A DNA stretch of 46,104 nucleotides from Bacteroidota bacterium (GTDB lineage: Bacteria; Bacteroidota; Bacteroidia; Chitinophagales; Saprospiraceae): assembly GCA_963169325.1 (NCBI GenBank), contig CAUJEY010000243.1:1-46104 (forward strand). Reading direction: 5' to 3'. The stretch's first letter is position 1; every line of letters begins with the position of its first letter. Shown here one piece after another: positions 21,001-28,582 of the stretch. Under the pieces are notes generated by a model. The model had not been told where the DNA came from. It did no database searches and worked only from the letters and a program-made list of their open reading frames with translations. The position numbers were made by a program, and so were the translations under genes.

Positions 21001-22399
21001 CGACACCCTCCGGGGCCGCGCCCGCATCCAGTACTACCCGTCGGTAAACAAACACCTCGCGCACCTGACCATTTACGGGGAATCCGCCGAGGTGAACAGC
21101 CCGATCAGTTTTCAAATCTGGGACGCTTCCGCCTGCCTGCGGTACAACCTGAACATGGATACGTTCACCTTCCAGCCCGACAATGTGCTGGGTACGCCGG
21201 TGAACCCGAAGGTGCTCTCCACCAACAGCCTCGTGCTGCGCGACATCCCGCTCAACAACGGCTGGAACTGGGTGTCGTTCAACCTGCAATTCCCCGACCC
21301 GGCCCTCAACCCGGCGCTGGCCTCGCTGAAACACCCGGCCAACGGCATCATCAAGGGACAAAGTGGATTCTCGATGTACGGCCCCCCCTGGATAGGCGCT
21401 ATAAGCACGCTGCTCAACACCACCATGTACCAGATCCGCGCCGGCCAGCCCGACACGATCAAAATGACGGGCAGCACTATAGATCCGACCTCGGTGAATA
21501 TCCCGCTCAGCAACGGTTGGAACTGGATCGGCTACCTGCCCAACTACCCGCTTTCCGTGAACGATGCCCTCGCCTCGATCACCCCGACCGCAAACGACCT
21601 GATCAAAGGGCAATACGGCTTCTCGCAATACATCCCGCCCTACGGCTGGATCGGCAACCTGAAGTTCCTGACGCCACCGCAAGGGTATCAACTGAAATTA
21701 GCCAACGCGGGCGTGTTGACTTATCCTCCGAGAACGAATGTCCGGAACGGAATCGTAGAAAATCGCGGAGAACCGACGGTAGTGGGTAATTTCTGGAACC
21801 CGGACCCAACGATGTACGAAAACTCGATGACCCTCGTGGGCATGTTGGCCCATTCCGGGCAAAACACGACGCTGGGAAGTCACGAAATCGGCGCGTTTGC
21901 CGGCAACGAGTTGCGCGGCGCGGCGCAAGCCCTCTTCGTGGAACCGCTGAACGCCCACCTGTTTTTCCTGACGATGTATGGCAACGGCTCGGGTGAACAA
22001 CTGCGCTTCAAACTGTACGATGCCGCTACCGGGCAGATCGCCGACCTGACGGAAACGATGGCCTTTGCACCGCAACTACACCAGGGCAACCTGGAATCGC
22101 CCGTGCCGTTCACCACGAAAACCACCGGCACAAACGGCGGGAAAGTTGCCGCCTTCACGCTTGACGTGCAGCCCAACCCCTTCTCCGACGTCGCACTGAT
22201 CCGGTTCAACCTCGTGCGCGACCAGGAAGTAGAGTTCACAGTCACCGACCTGCATGGCCGCGAATTACAGCGCTTCCGCAAGTACGCCCGACCAGGCTGG
22301 AATGCCTTCGAGTGGCAGCCCGACGGGAGCGCCGGCGTGTATTTCGTACGACTACAAACGGCGGAAGGTGTGGCTGTGCAGAAGGTGGTAAAGGAGTAG
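15053..22399 (+). CDS. giant T9SS-secreted LamG/FN3/Ig-like protein
   Basis: A 2448-residue secreted protein. Signal peptide MIVKKSILIIAVCLLAAANL. Domains by approximate residue: DUF1566/Lcl-like 25-145 (GDWALPSKTEAAYI); fibronectin type III 225-310; LamG-like 344-505 and 584-760; two carboxypeptidase-regulatory-like Ig modules 790-1020; an unusual core 1030-1600 with LILRDPPGDGSYSFLEKGE and Thr/Ser-rich amphipathic strands; Big_5 Ig-like 1726-1830; a module at 1945-2045 repeated at 2245-2350; between them two GWNW(V/I) repeats at 2070 and 2155; and a T9SS type A sorting domain from 2370 (VQPNPFSDVALIRF...AGVYFVRLQT). It should be exported, passed through the T9SS and tethered or released at the surface. 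An adhesive or matrix role is inferred. The next gene shares the repeated module. Confidence 0.88.
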   Translation: MIVKKSILIIAVCLLAAANLIAQSFTPGTAYGGGIIIYMEPGGTWGLMTTKQQITTPLGFTWLEADSVCRNLAMLKKGDWALPSKTEAAYIATWKGAGVLTGADPIWTSTESDADNAWIRNFFFNQAPEQTWPKTNRALGAFEMAIYPVRRFFVPLTMDGEPACRPLDVSDLVPGPAMITYGSGIDMANNSRRTNVVVGQLAVGISTEGTTTNGFGSGGELLLPPAPPIITATQGELLDRIQISWAPNTFGAQPSDGYKLYRDGIFLASFDTKVRNYNDFNVIAGRPYIYGITGINSYGEGAPGKALGYQVPNGVVTGSIQTLNGSPVVDAIVTLMPMQGFSLEMGPNDRAFAEDTLGFLHNATNWTITGWAKVDLVTDFNTKLLQFQGADWWLSPWSDSGTKGVVLNVQGSPAGIVMNFPDSTKNDWHHVAVSHDGTQFRGYMDGKLVGSITAPAVSGDTKTLNLGGENAQWHGYVDELRIYHKKLDELDFGEIMEGTASSQTPGLKYYWKMDEEVGTRSFDIVGRNKLTFCGPVFNASRPPVRTAGKTDEEGFYRIESASYGTGTTFLAQPMKLFYMHRALKFVRAENDYALLPDFGLTDSASLQTACIEMWVNSAGPEGRQTLLSKKWGTNDFRIELEQSISSNFLQMQVNGSTQSFSIVGQGYQHLAFNLTQTGTTLRADAYVNGSAMGSRFFTLPAAGNWSDTTQNWVLGARLDGATPTDHFGGLIDEVAVYDTLLSPTQILDHKTAARDPNGKHLRVYFALDEGAGNRLNNAGSTLVESGQATGTEWSAFAAIQKTEPHVFSPGTRQVTLNPSVTSVDQVDFTDRSTLAVSGFVRYPNTTCFANKVEILVNGESYSPAVYTDSTGQFLIDLDPGASVILSPKFEDHQFLPAFWEITNISSPIAGVLFNDMTTRTVEGVVAGGTCQKSIIQTGQPNPANNTICRVNIRSKDGCYDKTIKLSDSSGEFKFEDLPPMEMTLAVVEHSDPDIETFFQNKGGATLDLGKRDTIVDFIYFAPPSVQIISGLDPVAPPNCDVVVMEKGEEITIEVQLVEDYYGDPCPVDSANFRILNGFAGINLDTVMSDGLLTYTFFAGGPNPVPPHLQTLQITATTISGNEVTLVKQAVVTGLRAKESTFTTAMPETPTLILRDPPGDGSYSFLEKGEKICQNVTMSLDYEVGGNAGLELSFSPEFALIVTTFGFGVSIPEETTNTITAEAQVTYQKITDNSFQTCTAFNKRISTSEDELIVGGAQGSDVFVGNGMNVKFGFADVVKFNLATCEAAAETALNVEPGGFNTTFIYSERHVRKYLMRYLDSLALHSTVPDSIEYYQKSSARWQEILDYNDSLKAEAAFRENISFDAGAVYEYSTTSDTTDTDVTTTALNSEGKLEGEVGFEIGGVGLTAKLGFLYSTSKSETTETGVEKGVTTGFVLKDNDPGDAFTVDVADDPVYKTPVFRTKTGQSSCPWEPGTAHREGCLMSLRDSTGADAYDVPANEAAVYKFTLGNTSATNELRTYAFTSGPESNPHGAVIKLNGAVLDHPVLYAIPFGESIPITLTLERGPEEYDYDSLEVVLYSECEDTRAGIIGEVPDEDTILYSAIYISAHFIKPCSEVEISKPEQDWMLTSASDDPYFLPIRLTGYDREDPDLGHMRLQYRFPDGGWINIGNDIPKDSLGASFYNATWNTTGLPDGPYDIRALAVCTTGDAMDKPGYSRVIKGRIERKAPAIIGIPEPADGVLNVGDEISVIFNKKIDCTKLLKADQMNANNIGLYNSTTDELIDVEVYCADNKIELVPKFQNEFFENKVLRLELHDIYDLIGNKLVSFDYEFFVDRNELAWLTDSIGMTKTEGETKTMTASIHNRGGAPIPFTITGAPDWVRVVPDKGTMVPNEIRPIRFEVDSTLAFGLWSDTVVLHTETGLNPNFMGGDEALPIGVRVVCDPPNWNLNAGINPVTMNMVVALNIEGTLSTDEEDIVAAFINDTLRGRARIQYYPSVNKHLAHLTIYGESAEVNSPISFQIWDASACLRYNLNMDTFTFQPDNVLGTPVNPKVLSTNSLVLRDIPLNNGWNWVSFNLQFPDPALNPALASLKHPANGIIKGQSGFSMYGPPWIGAISTLLNTTMYQIRAGQPDTIKMTGSTIDPTSVNIPLSNGWNWIGYLPNYPLSVNDALASITPTANDLIKGQYGFSQYIPPYGWIGNLKFLTPPQGYQLKLANAGVLTYPPRTNVRNGIVENRGEPTVVGNFWNPDPTMYENSMTLVGMLAHSGQNTTLGSHEIGAFAGNELRGAAQALFVEPLNAHLFFLTMYGNGSGEQLRFKLYDAATGQIADLTETMAFAPQLHQGNLESPVPFTTKTTGTNGGKVAAFTLDVQPNPFSDVALIRFNLVRDQEVEFTVTDLHGRELQRFRKYARPGWNAFEWQPDGSAGVYFVRLQTAEGVAVQKVVKE

Positions 22400-22400
22400 A

Positions 22401-22458
22401 AGGTTTGGAGGGTAAGGGGTTTGGGGGTTTGGAGGTTTGGAGGTTTGGAGGTTTGGGG
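22401..22458 (+). repeat. G-rich octamer tandem repeat after the giant gene
   Basis: About four tandem copies of GGTTTGGA follow GGGGTTTGGGGG directly downstream of the stop. The G-runs separated by TTT could form a G-quadruplex on the plus strand, or in RNA reading through the stop. Confidence 0.7.
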
Positions 22459-22554
22459 ACTGTTCAAAAACTGTTGTTTAATCTTTAAAAAATTGAATAT
22501 TAGGTATTTACAAAAATAACCTAAGATCAATAGACACAGATTTTTGAACAGTCC
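22457..22554. mobile_element. MITE-like 98-bp element with 14-bp inverted ends
   Basis: GGACTGTTCAAAAA at 22457-22470 is matched by its exact complement at 22541-22554, around an AT-rich core with no coding capacity. Size and structure suit a miniature inverted-repeat element or solo IS ends. I see no target-site duplication, and no transposase with such ends is present here. The stretch 22555-22621 shows nothing further. Confidence 0.5.
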
Positions 22555-22621
22555 TCTTAGTGCGTTGTAAATTGAATTGCTTGGTGTTTTGCTTCGTCTG
22601 TTCAACCCCTCCCCCAACCCC

Positions 22622-22883
22622 CATAGCCATCAACTTAAGAAGATAACAATTGATATTGAATGGATTATATGATTTAAGATTATATGATTTAAGATTACAT
22701 GATTTAAGATTACATGATTTAAGATTTGTCCGTAGAGTGTACCGGAAATTCTTAGCCAAGTGTTAGAGGTGTATGCTACGGGTAAATCTTAAATCATGTA
22801 ATCTTAAATCATGTAATCTTAAATCATGTAATTCATTAATAATTAATTATATACCACGAAAAAAACCTTAAGTTGATGGCTAT
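22622..22883. repeat. composite repeat element 2 (AGCCATCAACTTAAG ends, inverted 15-mer arrays)
   Basis: Perfect 18-base inverted ends (CATAGCCATCAACTTAAG at 22622-22639, complement at 22866-22883) enclose about four copies of the 15-mer GATTTAAGATTACAT (22663-22726). A unique core of about 57 bases holding CCGTAG...CTACGG comes next, then three copies of the same 15-mer in the opposite orientation (22783-22833). The outer ends contain the AGCCATCAAC ends of the element at 11.7 kb. There is no reading frame of note. The remainder up to 22988 is an A/T-rich leader. Confidence 0.85.
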
Positions 22884-22988
22884 GCCCCCATCCCGTCCCC
22901 GCCGATGAAACACCCTGGAGTTAGGCTATGGCGCGTGTGCTCCACGGAATCCTTCATTTTTCAATCGTTTTTTTTCAAAAAGAAAAAA

Positions 22989-25900
22989 ATGAAAAAGAAA
23001 TATACACGTCCGGTATTGTTGCTGATTTTGGCGTTTTTTTCGCTGGTGGCGCAGGCCCAACCGGGCGGCTGGAATGTGAATCCGGCAAACTACCAGTTCT
23101 CCATGAGCATGGTAGCCCGGATCGAAACGGACAGCATGCCGAACAATGCACCCAATAACCACGTGGCGGCCTTTTCAGGCAACCAGATACGTGGGTATGC
23201 CACGCCCATTCAGGCGGGCGGCGGGCAGGTGTTGTATTTTATGAACCTGTACTCCAATACCTATCTTGGCGACAAATTTTACTTCCTGGCCTACATTGGC
23301 GACGTGGCCAAGGTGTATGAGTCGCAGGATACCGTCGTGTTTCTGCACCACAAACTGGCCGGAACCATCCAGCAACCCATCGTACTGTATTTTTCGCTCA
23401 GCCCCCGGCCGCTCATTTACTCCCTGTCCGACCTCGGGTATATGGAATCAAATTGTAATCCCGGCGCCCTGGTGGACATCGAGGCATCGGACGACCTGAA
23501 TTCCGAAGGCAACGGCCTGAAATACCATATTGTCGGCGGCGCCGATTCCAGCCGGTTCCAAGTCGATTCCCTGACGGGCATTTTGAACTGGAAAAACTTC
23601 ACGCCCGATTTTGAAAATCCCTTAGACGCGGACGGTAACAACACTTATTTAGTAGAAGTACAAGTAACTGATCTGGCAGGAAACAAGTCATCCCAGGTTA
23701 TCACCGTTACCGTAAAAGACGACCCGCCGCCATCGGCGAAATGCCCGGCAGCAGCCACGGCGAACACGAGCGACGACGGTACGGGCAATTGCACCACAAC
23801 GGTAGCCGACGACTTGTCGGTCATCATCCCGGCCAATTGCGCGATATACAACATCAATTATGTTTTGGAAGGGGCTACTCCCGGGCAAGGCAGCGGGCAA
23901 TTGCCCTCCGGCCAGATATTTGCGGCCGGCAAAACTACGGTGCATTACACGGTGACCGACGAATCCGGCACACTGAGCAGTGCCTGTAGTTTTACCGTCA
24001 CGGTCACCGACGACGAAGCCCCTTCGGTGACCTGCCCGGCGAACACGGCCGTCAGCACCGATTTGGACGCCTGCACCGCCATCCCTCCGGGTACGGCAGT
24101 GTCGGTGATGGATAACTGCACCTCATTTCTGGTTAATTATACCCTCACAGGCGCCACAACAGGCATAGGCGCCGGTCAAATCCCTGCCAACCAGGCGTTT
24201 CTGCCCGGCATCACTACGGCAACATATTCTGTGACGGACGGCAGCAACCCTGCGCCGTACACCTGCTCGTTCACGGTGACCGTGACCGACAACCAGGCCC
24301 CGTCCGTCAGTTGCCCCGCCGTCATATCGAAAGTGCTGAGCAGCGGCTGTTCCAGTACGCTAACGGGCACCGCTGCCACGGTATCGGACAATTGCAGCGG
24401 TTTTGTACTGATGTACGCATTGTCCGGCGCTACCACCGGCAGCGGAACAGGGCAGGTGCCGGGCGGACAAAAATTCGAGGCCGGTACGACTACCGTCGTC
24501 TATACCGCCACAGATGGCGACGGTATGGGAGAAAGCACCTGTAGTTTCACCGTGACGATCACGGAAACGTTGAAACCAAGCGTGACCTGCCCGGCCAATA
24601 AGAACATCACGGTTGGTGCGAACTGCCAAACGATGTTACCGGATTATCGCCAGGTAGCCGCCATATCGGACAACTGCACGCCCGATTCCGCGCTGCTCAT
24701 CGTGCAGCAACCGCCGGCCGGTACCATCCTGAACGGCCTGGGCGCCACCACGGTTCATGTCACGGCTACGGACTTGTCCGGCAATTCACGTTCCTGTTCG
24801 TTTACCGTGACGATAACGGATAACCCGGTGCTGGAGATTACGTGTCCGGCAGACCAGCAGGTATGCAACGGCGTGATTGGCGATTACACGGCCCTCGCGC
24901 TGTTGGCGAGCAGTTGCTCGGGCAACGTACCGGTAGTTATGCAAGACCCGCCTGCGAACACGCCTATCGCGACGTATACCGGCCAAACCACCGTGACCCT
25001 GTCGGCAAACGATGGTATCCGGACCGCCAGTTGTATGTTTACTGTGACCTGGATAGATACTACCGTTCCGCAGGCGCTTTGTAAAGATATTTCGGTGGAG
25101 ATACAACCGGATGACCAGGCGACTATTTCCGCTGCCGCGATCAACAACAACTCGACCGACAATTGCGGCGTGCAAGGCCTGTCGCTCAATACGACGGTTT
25201 TTACTTGTAGCCACCTGGGCGCCAATAGCGTCATCCTGACCGTCACAGACAATTACGGACTGACTAATACCTGCACCGCAACGGTGACGGTAAGCGACCC
25301 GAATACCTATTGTTGTGCCGAGCCGGCGGCGCTTTGCAAAGCCAATCCCGAAATCTGGCTCGACAACAACGGTCAGGCGCAAATTGCGGTACCGGATATC
25401 GACAATGGCAGCTCCTACGACTGCGGATTGCAGTCTATCGGCATTAGCCCGGCCGCGGCGGATTGCAGCAACCTGGGAACACCGTTACCGGTGACCCTTA
25501 CAGTGACCGATCTGAATAATACTATCCGCACCTGTGTGGCTTCCGTCATGGTTCGGGACACTATATCGCCCACCCTGGACTGCCCCGATAATCAGGTTGT
25601 TTTCGCCGATGGCAACTGTTCCGGCGCAGTCGGCGCGTGGGCGCCGGTGACGAAATGGGACAATTGTACGCCCTACGGTTCCATCGCCGTGTCGCAAAGT
25701 CCCGCAAGTAATACCGTCTGGAATGGCCACAACTCCGGCCAGGTCGTCACCCTGACCGTGACCGATGGCTCGAACAACACGGCTACCTGTTCGTTTTCCC
25801 TGACCTTGCAGGATACGACCGCACCAACGGTGGTTTGCAAAGATGTTACGGTAAATTTGCAGGAGATTCCGTTTGTGGGCTCGCAGGCAACGATTACCGC

Positions 25901-28310
25901 CATGGATGTATTTGATTCCGGCGCCGACAACTGCGGCGGCATAAGCCTCGGCGTTGTGCCGAATTTGTTTGCCTGCGGAAACATCGGAAACAATACCGTG
26001 ACGCTCACGGCCACCGATCAGCAAGGTTATTCCAAAACCTGCCAGGCGACGGTTACGGTGCAGGATGCCATCCCGCCAAAAATTACTTGTCCGGCCAATC
26101 AAACCGTTTCCGCGGATGCCAATTGCTCCGGTATGCTGGATATTTGGCCCCCGACCTCCAAATCGGATAATTGTACTCCGTCAGCTTCCATCGCCGTATC
26201 GCAGAGCCCTGCCGGTAATACCAACCTAAACGGCCACAACGACGCCCGGACCGTAACCCTGACTGCCACCGATGCATCCGGAAACACGGCCGACTGTTCG
26301 TTTTCCGTGACCTTAAAAGATATAACCCCGCCATCCGTTACCTGTAAAAATGCCACGGTTGTGCTGGACAATGCCGGCACCGGCAGCATTACTACTGCTA
26401 ACGTATTTCAATCCGGTGCCGACAACTGCGGTACGGTCAATCAGGTTTCCGTTATCCCAAATCTGTTTAACTGTACACATTTGGGGACGGGCATCGTGGC
26501 CCTGACAGTGAACGATGGCAACGGGAATACCAAAAGTTGCAACGCTACCGTGATGGTTGTTGACACGCAAAAACCTGTATTTACCAGTGTGCCCGCCCCC
26601 GTCACGGTTCAGTGTAATGCCGTGCCGGGCCCCGGAACGGCTACGGCTACCGACAACTGTAGCGTCACGATAGCGTACAATGGTCAGACGATAACGGGTG
26701 GCTCTTGTCCCGATAGTTACCTCATTACGCGTAAATGGACGGCCACCGACGGTTCGGGCAATACCCAAACGGCCACGCAGCGCATCACCGTGCAAGACAC
26801 CCAGGCGCCGGTATTCACCAGCACACCCGCGGCAGTTACCGTCGAGTGTAGCAATATTCCGGCCGTCGGTACTCCCGCAGCAACCGACAACTGCGACGCC
26901 CAGGTTACTATGGCATACAACGGTCAGACGACTGTGGCGGGCACTTGTCCGGATGCCTATATCCTCACGCGCAAGTGGACGGCTACTGACAACTGCGGCA
27001 ACACTAAAACCGCCACGCAACGTATCACGGTACGCGATACCAAGGCTCCTGTGTTCACCAGTACGCCGGCGGCCGTTACAGTAGAGTGCAGCAATATTCC
27101 GACTGTGGGCACTCCCACCGCGACCGACAACTGCGATACCCAGGTCACGATAACCTACTTAGGTCAGACTACTACCGCCGGCGCCTGCCCCGACACTTAC
27201 GTGCTGACCCGCCGCTGGCGGGCGGTTGATAATTGTAACAACAGCAAAACCGCTTCGCAAAAAATTACGGTTCGCGACCTCACCAAACCGGTGTTTACCA
27301 GCGTACCCGCGCCAGTGACCATCGAATGTTCCAGCCCTGTGCCAACGGTCGGAACCGCCTTGGCTACCGACAATTGTGATGCTTCGGTTACGATGGTCTA
27401 TCTGGGTCAGTCCGGCACCTATTTGAACTGTGCCAATTCGTATCAGCTCGTTCGCTCCTGGCGGGCTACCGACAACTGCGGCAACTGGGCCATTGCGACA
27501 CAACGTATCACCGTACAGGATACTCAAACGCCCGCCTTTACGAGTGTGCCGGCCAATGTGACGATCCAATGTAGCAGCCTCGTGCCGCCCATCGGCACCG
27601 CAACGGCTACGGATGCCTGTGCCGGTTACGTGCAGGTAACGTTCCTGGGCCAAACGAGTGTTGCCGGCAATTGCCCTTATAGTTACACGATAACCCGGGT
27701 TTGGCGGGCACAGGACGAATGTGGCAACTCGGCTACGGCGAGCCATACCATTTTCGTACAGGATACGCAGGCGCCCACCTTCAACAACCCGCCACCCAGC
27801 ATCATGGTGACGTGCGACGAAATCCCCGGCGTGCCGGTGCTGACGGCCCAGGATAATTGCAGTCCGGCCACGGTAACCTACGAGGGCCAGACGCAGACGC
27901 CGGGCGATTGCAGTACGGAGTACTCGATCACCAGGACCTGGATTGCCACGGACATGTGCGGGAATGTCAAAACCCTGTCGCAAACCATTTTGGTGATGCC
28001 GTTGCCGCCGGTGGCGCCGGGGGGTGAGGACCGAAACACAAGTGACAAGCCTGTGCCGGTATTCAATATCCGGCCCAATCCCACAACCGATTGGGTTACC
28101 CTGGATTTGGGTGATTTTGCCGGTCAACAGCTGCGTTTAGCCGTGTACGACATGTTGGGTGTCCTCGTTTGGGAGCAACAGCCGGAGGTTTTGCGGGAAC
28201 CGAGTGTTCGGCTGAGTATGCGGCAAGCCCATTTGGGCGACGGGTTGTATACGGTAGTGTTGGAGGCCTCCGGTCATCGGGAGGTGCGGATTATTATCCT
28301 TACGCATTAA
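22989..28310 (+). CDS. giant T9SS-secreted HYR-repeat protein
   Basis: A 1773-residue secreted protein. The start is the only ATG before the signal peptide (MKKKYTRPVLLLILAFFSLV...AQAQ). Approximate residues: 25-135, a module shared with the preceding giant (GGWNVNPANYQFSMSMVARI...VAAFSGNQIRGYA); 140-235, cadherin-like (DDLNSEGNGLKYHIVGG); 240-1190, about ten HYR/Ig-like repeats marked by ACSFTVTVTDDEAPSVTCPA-type boundaries and paired cysteines; 1195-1670, six repeats of about 78 residues with VECSNIP...ATDNCD...RKWTATDNCGN...ITVRD; 1700-1773, a T9SS sorting domain (FNIRPNPTTDWVTLDLG...GLYTVVLEA). A surface or extracellular matrix role is inferred. The repeats are similar enough at DNA level to allow copy-number change by recombination. 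Confidence 0.92.
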   Translation: MKKKYTRPVLLLILAFFSLVAQAQPGGWNVNPANYQFSMSMVARIETDSMPNNAPNNHVAAFSGNQIRGYATPIQAGGGQVLYFMNLYSNTYLGDKFYFLAYIGDVAKVYESQDTVVFLHHKLAGTIQQPIVLYFSLSPRPLIYSLSDLGYMESNCNPGALVDIEASDDLNSEGNGLKYHIVGGADSSRFQVDSLTGILNWKNFTPDFENPLDADGNNTYLVEVQVTDLAGNKSSQVITVTVKDDPPPSAKCPAAATANTSDDGTGNCTTTVADDLSVIIPANCAIYNINYVLEGATPGQGSGQLPSGQIFAAGKTTVHYTVTDESGTLSSACSFTVTVTDDEAPSVTCPANTAVSTDLDACTAIPPGTAVSVMDNCTSFLVNYTLTGATTGIGAGQIPANQAFLPGITTATYSVTDGSNPAPYTCSFTVTVTDNQAPSVSCPAVISKVLSSGCSSTLTGTAATVSDNCSGFVLMYALSGATTGSGTGQVPGGQKFEAGTTTVVYTATDGDGMGESTCSFTVTITETLKPSVTCPANKNITVGANCQTMLPDYRQVAAISDNCTPDSALLIVQQPPAGTILNGLGATTVHVTATDLSGNSRSCSFTVTITDNPVLEITCPADQQVCNGVIGDYTALALLASSCSGNVPVVMQDPPANTPIATYTGQTTVTLSANDGIRTASCMFTVTWIDTTVPQALCKDISVEIQPDDQATISAAAINNNSTDNCGVQGLSLNTTVFTCSHLGANSVILTVTDNYGLTNTCTATVTVSDPNTYCCAEPAALCKANPEIWLDNNGQAQIAVPDIDNGSSYDCGLQSIGISPAAADCSNLGTPLPVTLTVTDLNNTIRTCVASVMVRDTISPTLDCPDNQVVFADGNCSGAVGAWAPVTKWDNCTPYGSIAVSQSPASNTVWNGHNSGQVVTLTVTDGSNNTATCSFSLTLQDTTAPTVVCKDVTVNLQEIPFVGSQATITAMDVFDSGADNCGGISLGVVPNLFACGNIGNNTVTLTATDQQGYSKTCQATVTVQDAIPPKITCPANQTVSADANCSGMLDIWPPTSKSDNCTPSASIAVSQSPAGNTNLNGHNDARTVTLTATDASGNTADCSFSVTLKDITPPSVTCKNATVVLDNAGTGSITTANVFQSGADNCGTVNQVSVIPNLFNCTHLGTGIVALTVNDGNGNTKSCNATVMVVDTQKPVFTSVPAPVTVQCNAVPGPGTATATDNCSVTIAYNGQTITGGSCPDSYLITRKWTATDGSGNTQTATQRITVQDTQAPVFTSTPAAVTVECSNIPAVGTPAATDNCDAQVTMAYNGQTTVAGTCPDAYILTRKWTATDNCGNTKTATQRITVRDTKAPVFTSTPAAVTVECSNIPTVGTPTATDNCDTQVTITYLGQTTTAGACPDTYVLTRRWRAVDNCNNSKTASQKITVRDLTKPVFTSVPAPVTIECSSPVPTVGTALATDNCDASVTMVYLGQSGTYLNCANSYQLVRSWRATDNCGNWAIATQRITVQDTQTPAFTSVPANVTIQCSSLVPPIGTATATDACAGYVQVTFLGQTSVAGNCPYSYTITRVWRAQDECGNSATASHTIFVQDTQAPTFNNPPPSIMVTCDEIPGVPVLTAQDNCSPATVTYEGQTQTPGDCSTEYSITRTWIATDMCGNVKTLSQTILVMPLPPVAPGGEDRNTSDKPVPVFNIRPNPTTDWVTLDLGDFAGQQLRLAVYDMLGVLVWEQQPEVLREPSVRLSMRQAHLGDGLYTVVLEASGHREVRIIILTH
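26570..27290 (+). repeat. near-identical coding repeats of about 235 bp in the HYR gene
   Basis: Three successive units beginning GTATTTACCAG/GTGTTCACCAG and ending in CGCATCACCGT/CGTATCACGGT are closely alike in DNA, including long identical stretches around GCAATATTCC and CGACAACTGCG. Three further, more diverged units follow to about 28000. Confidence 0.7.
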
Positions 28311-28450
28311 AATCTGTTAATTCGTAATTGACGTTTCTTCCTCCTTCGTCTGTTTGTTGTAAGATACCTTTTTCTACCAGGTCTTTTATATCCCGTAAAT
28401 ACTTCGTTGCTGTTACACTCAATTGGTGCAAACGGCCGAATAGCCTTTCT
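28300..28450 (-). pseudogene. relic of a Fic-family gene, C-terminal winged-helix part
   Basis: On the minus strand the frame ending at TAA 28302-28300 reads LFGRLHQLSVTATKYLRDIK then DLVEKGILQQTDEGGRNVNYEL. This is the C-terminal winged helix of Fic/DUF4172 AMPylase-type proteins (pattern: RDLxDLVEKGIL...GGGRSTxYEL). The catalytic Fic motif HPFxxGNGR is absent, so only the last 50 or so codons remain. Further upstream the frame depends on the exact length of an A-run near 28500-28506. With one length the frame closes, with another an ATG near 28546 would give a small protein. It overlaps the end of the HYR gene. The rest of the gap to 28582 shows nothing else. Confidence 0.55.
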
Positions 28451-28582
28451 GTGTTTGGAAAATAGCAAGCGGCGATAGCTGCTCCTGATCCCCAAAAAGA
28501 AAAAATTTACCGTTCTTTGCAAGCTCATTTCCGTGCCGGTTTGTCATTATAATAAGTAAAATCAAGCAAAGTTGTTACCGGT

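Noticed and set aside
22663-22833. CRISPR array
   Set aside because: The repeats are 15-mers joined directly without spacers and reverse orientation around a core. No cas genes are near. The same holds for 11735-11866.
28307-28528. 73-residue minus-strand frame rich in Arg/Lys
   Set aside because: It is out of frame with the recognisable Fic winged-helix sequence in the same place and has random basic composition.
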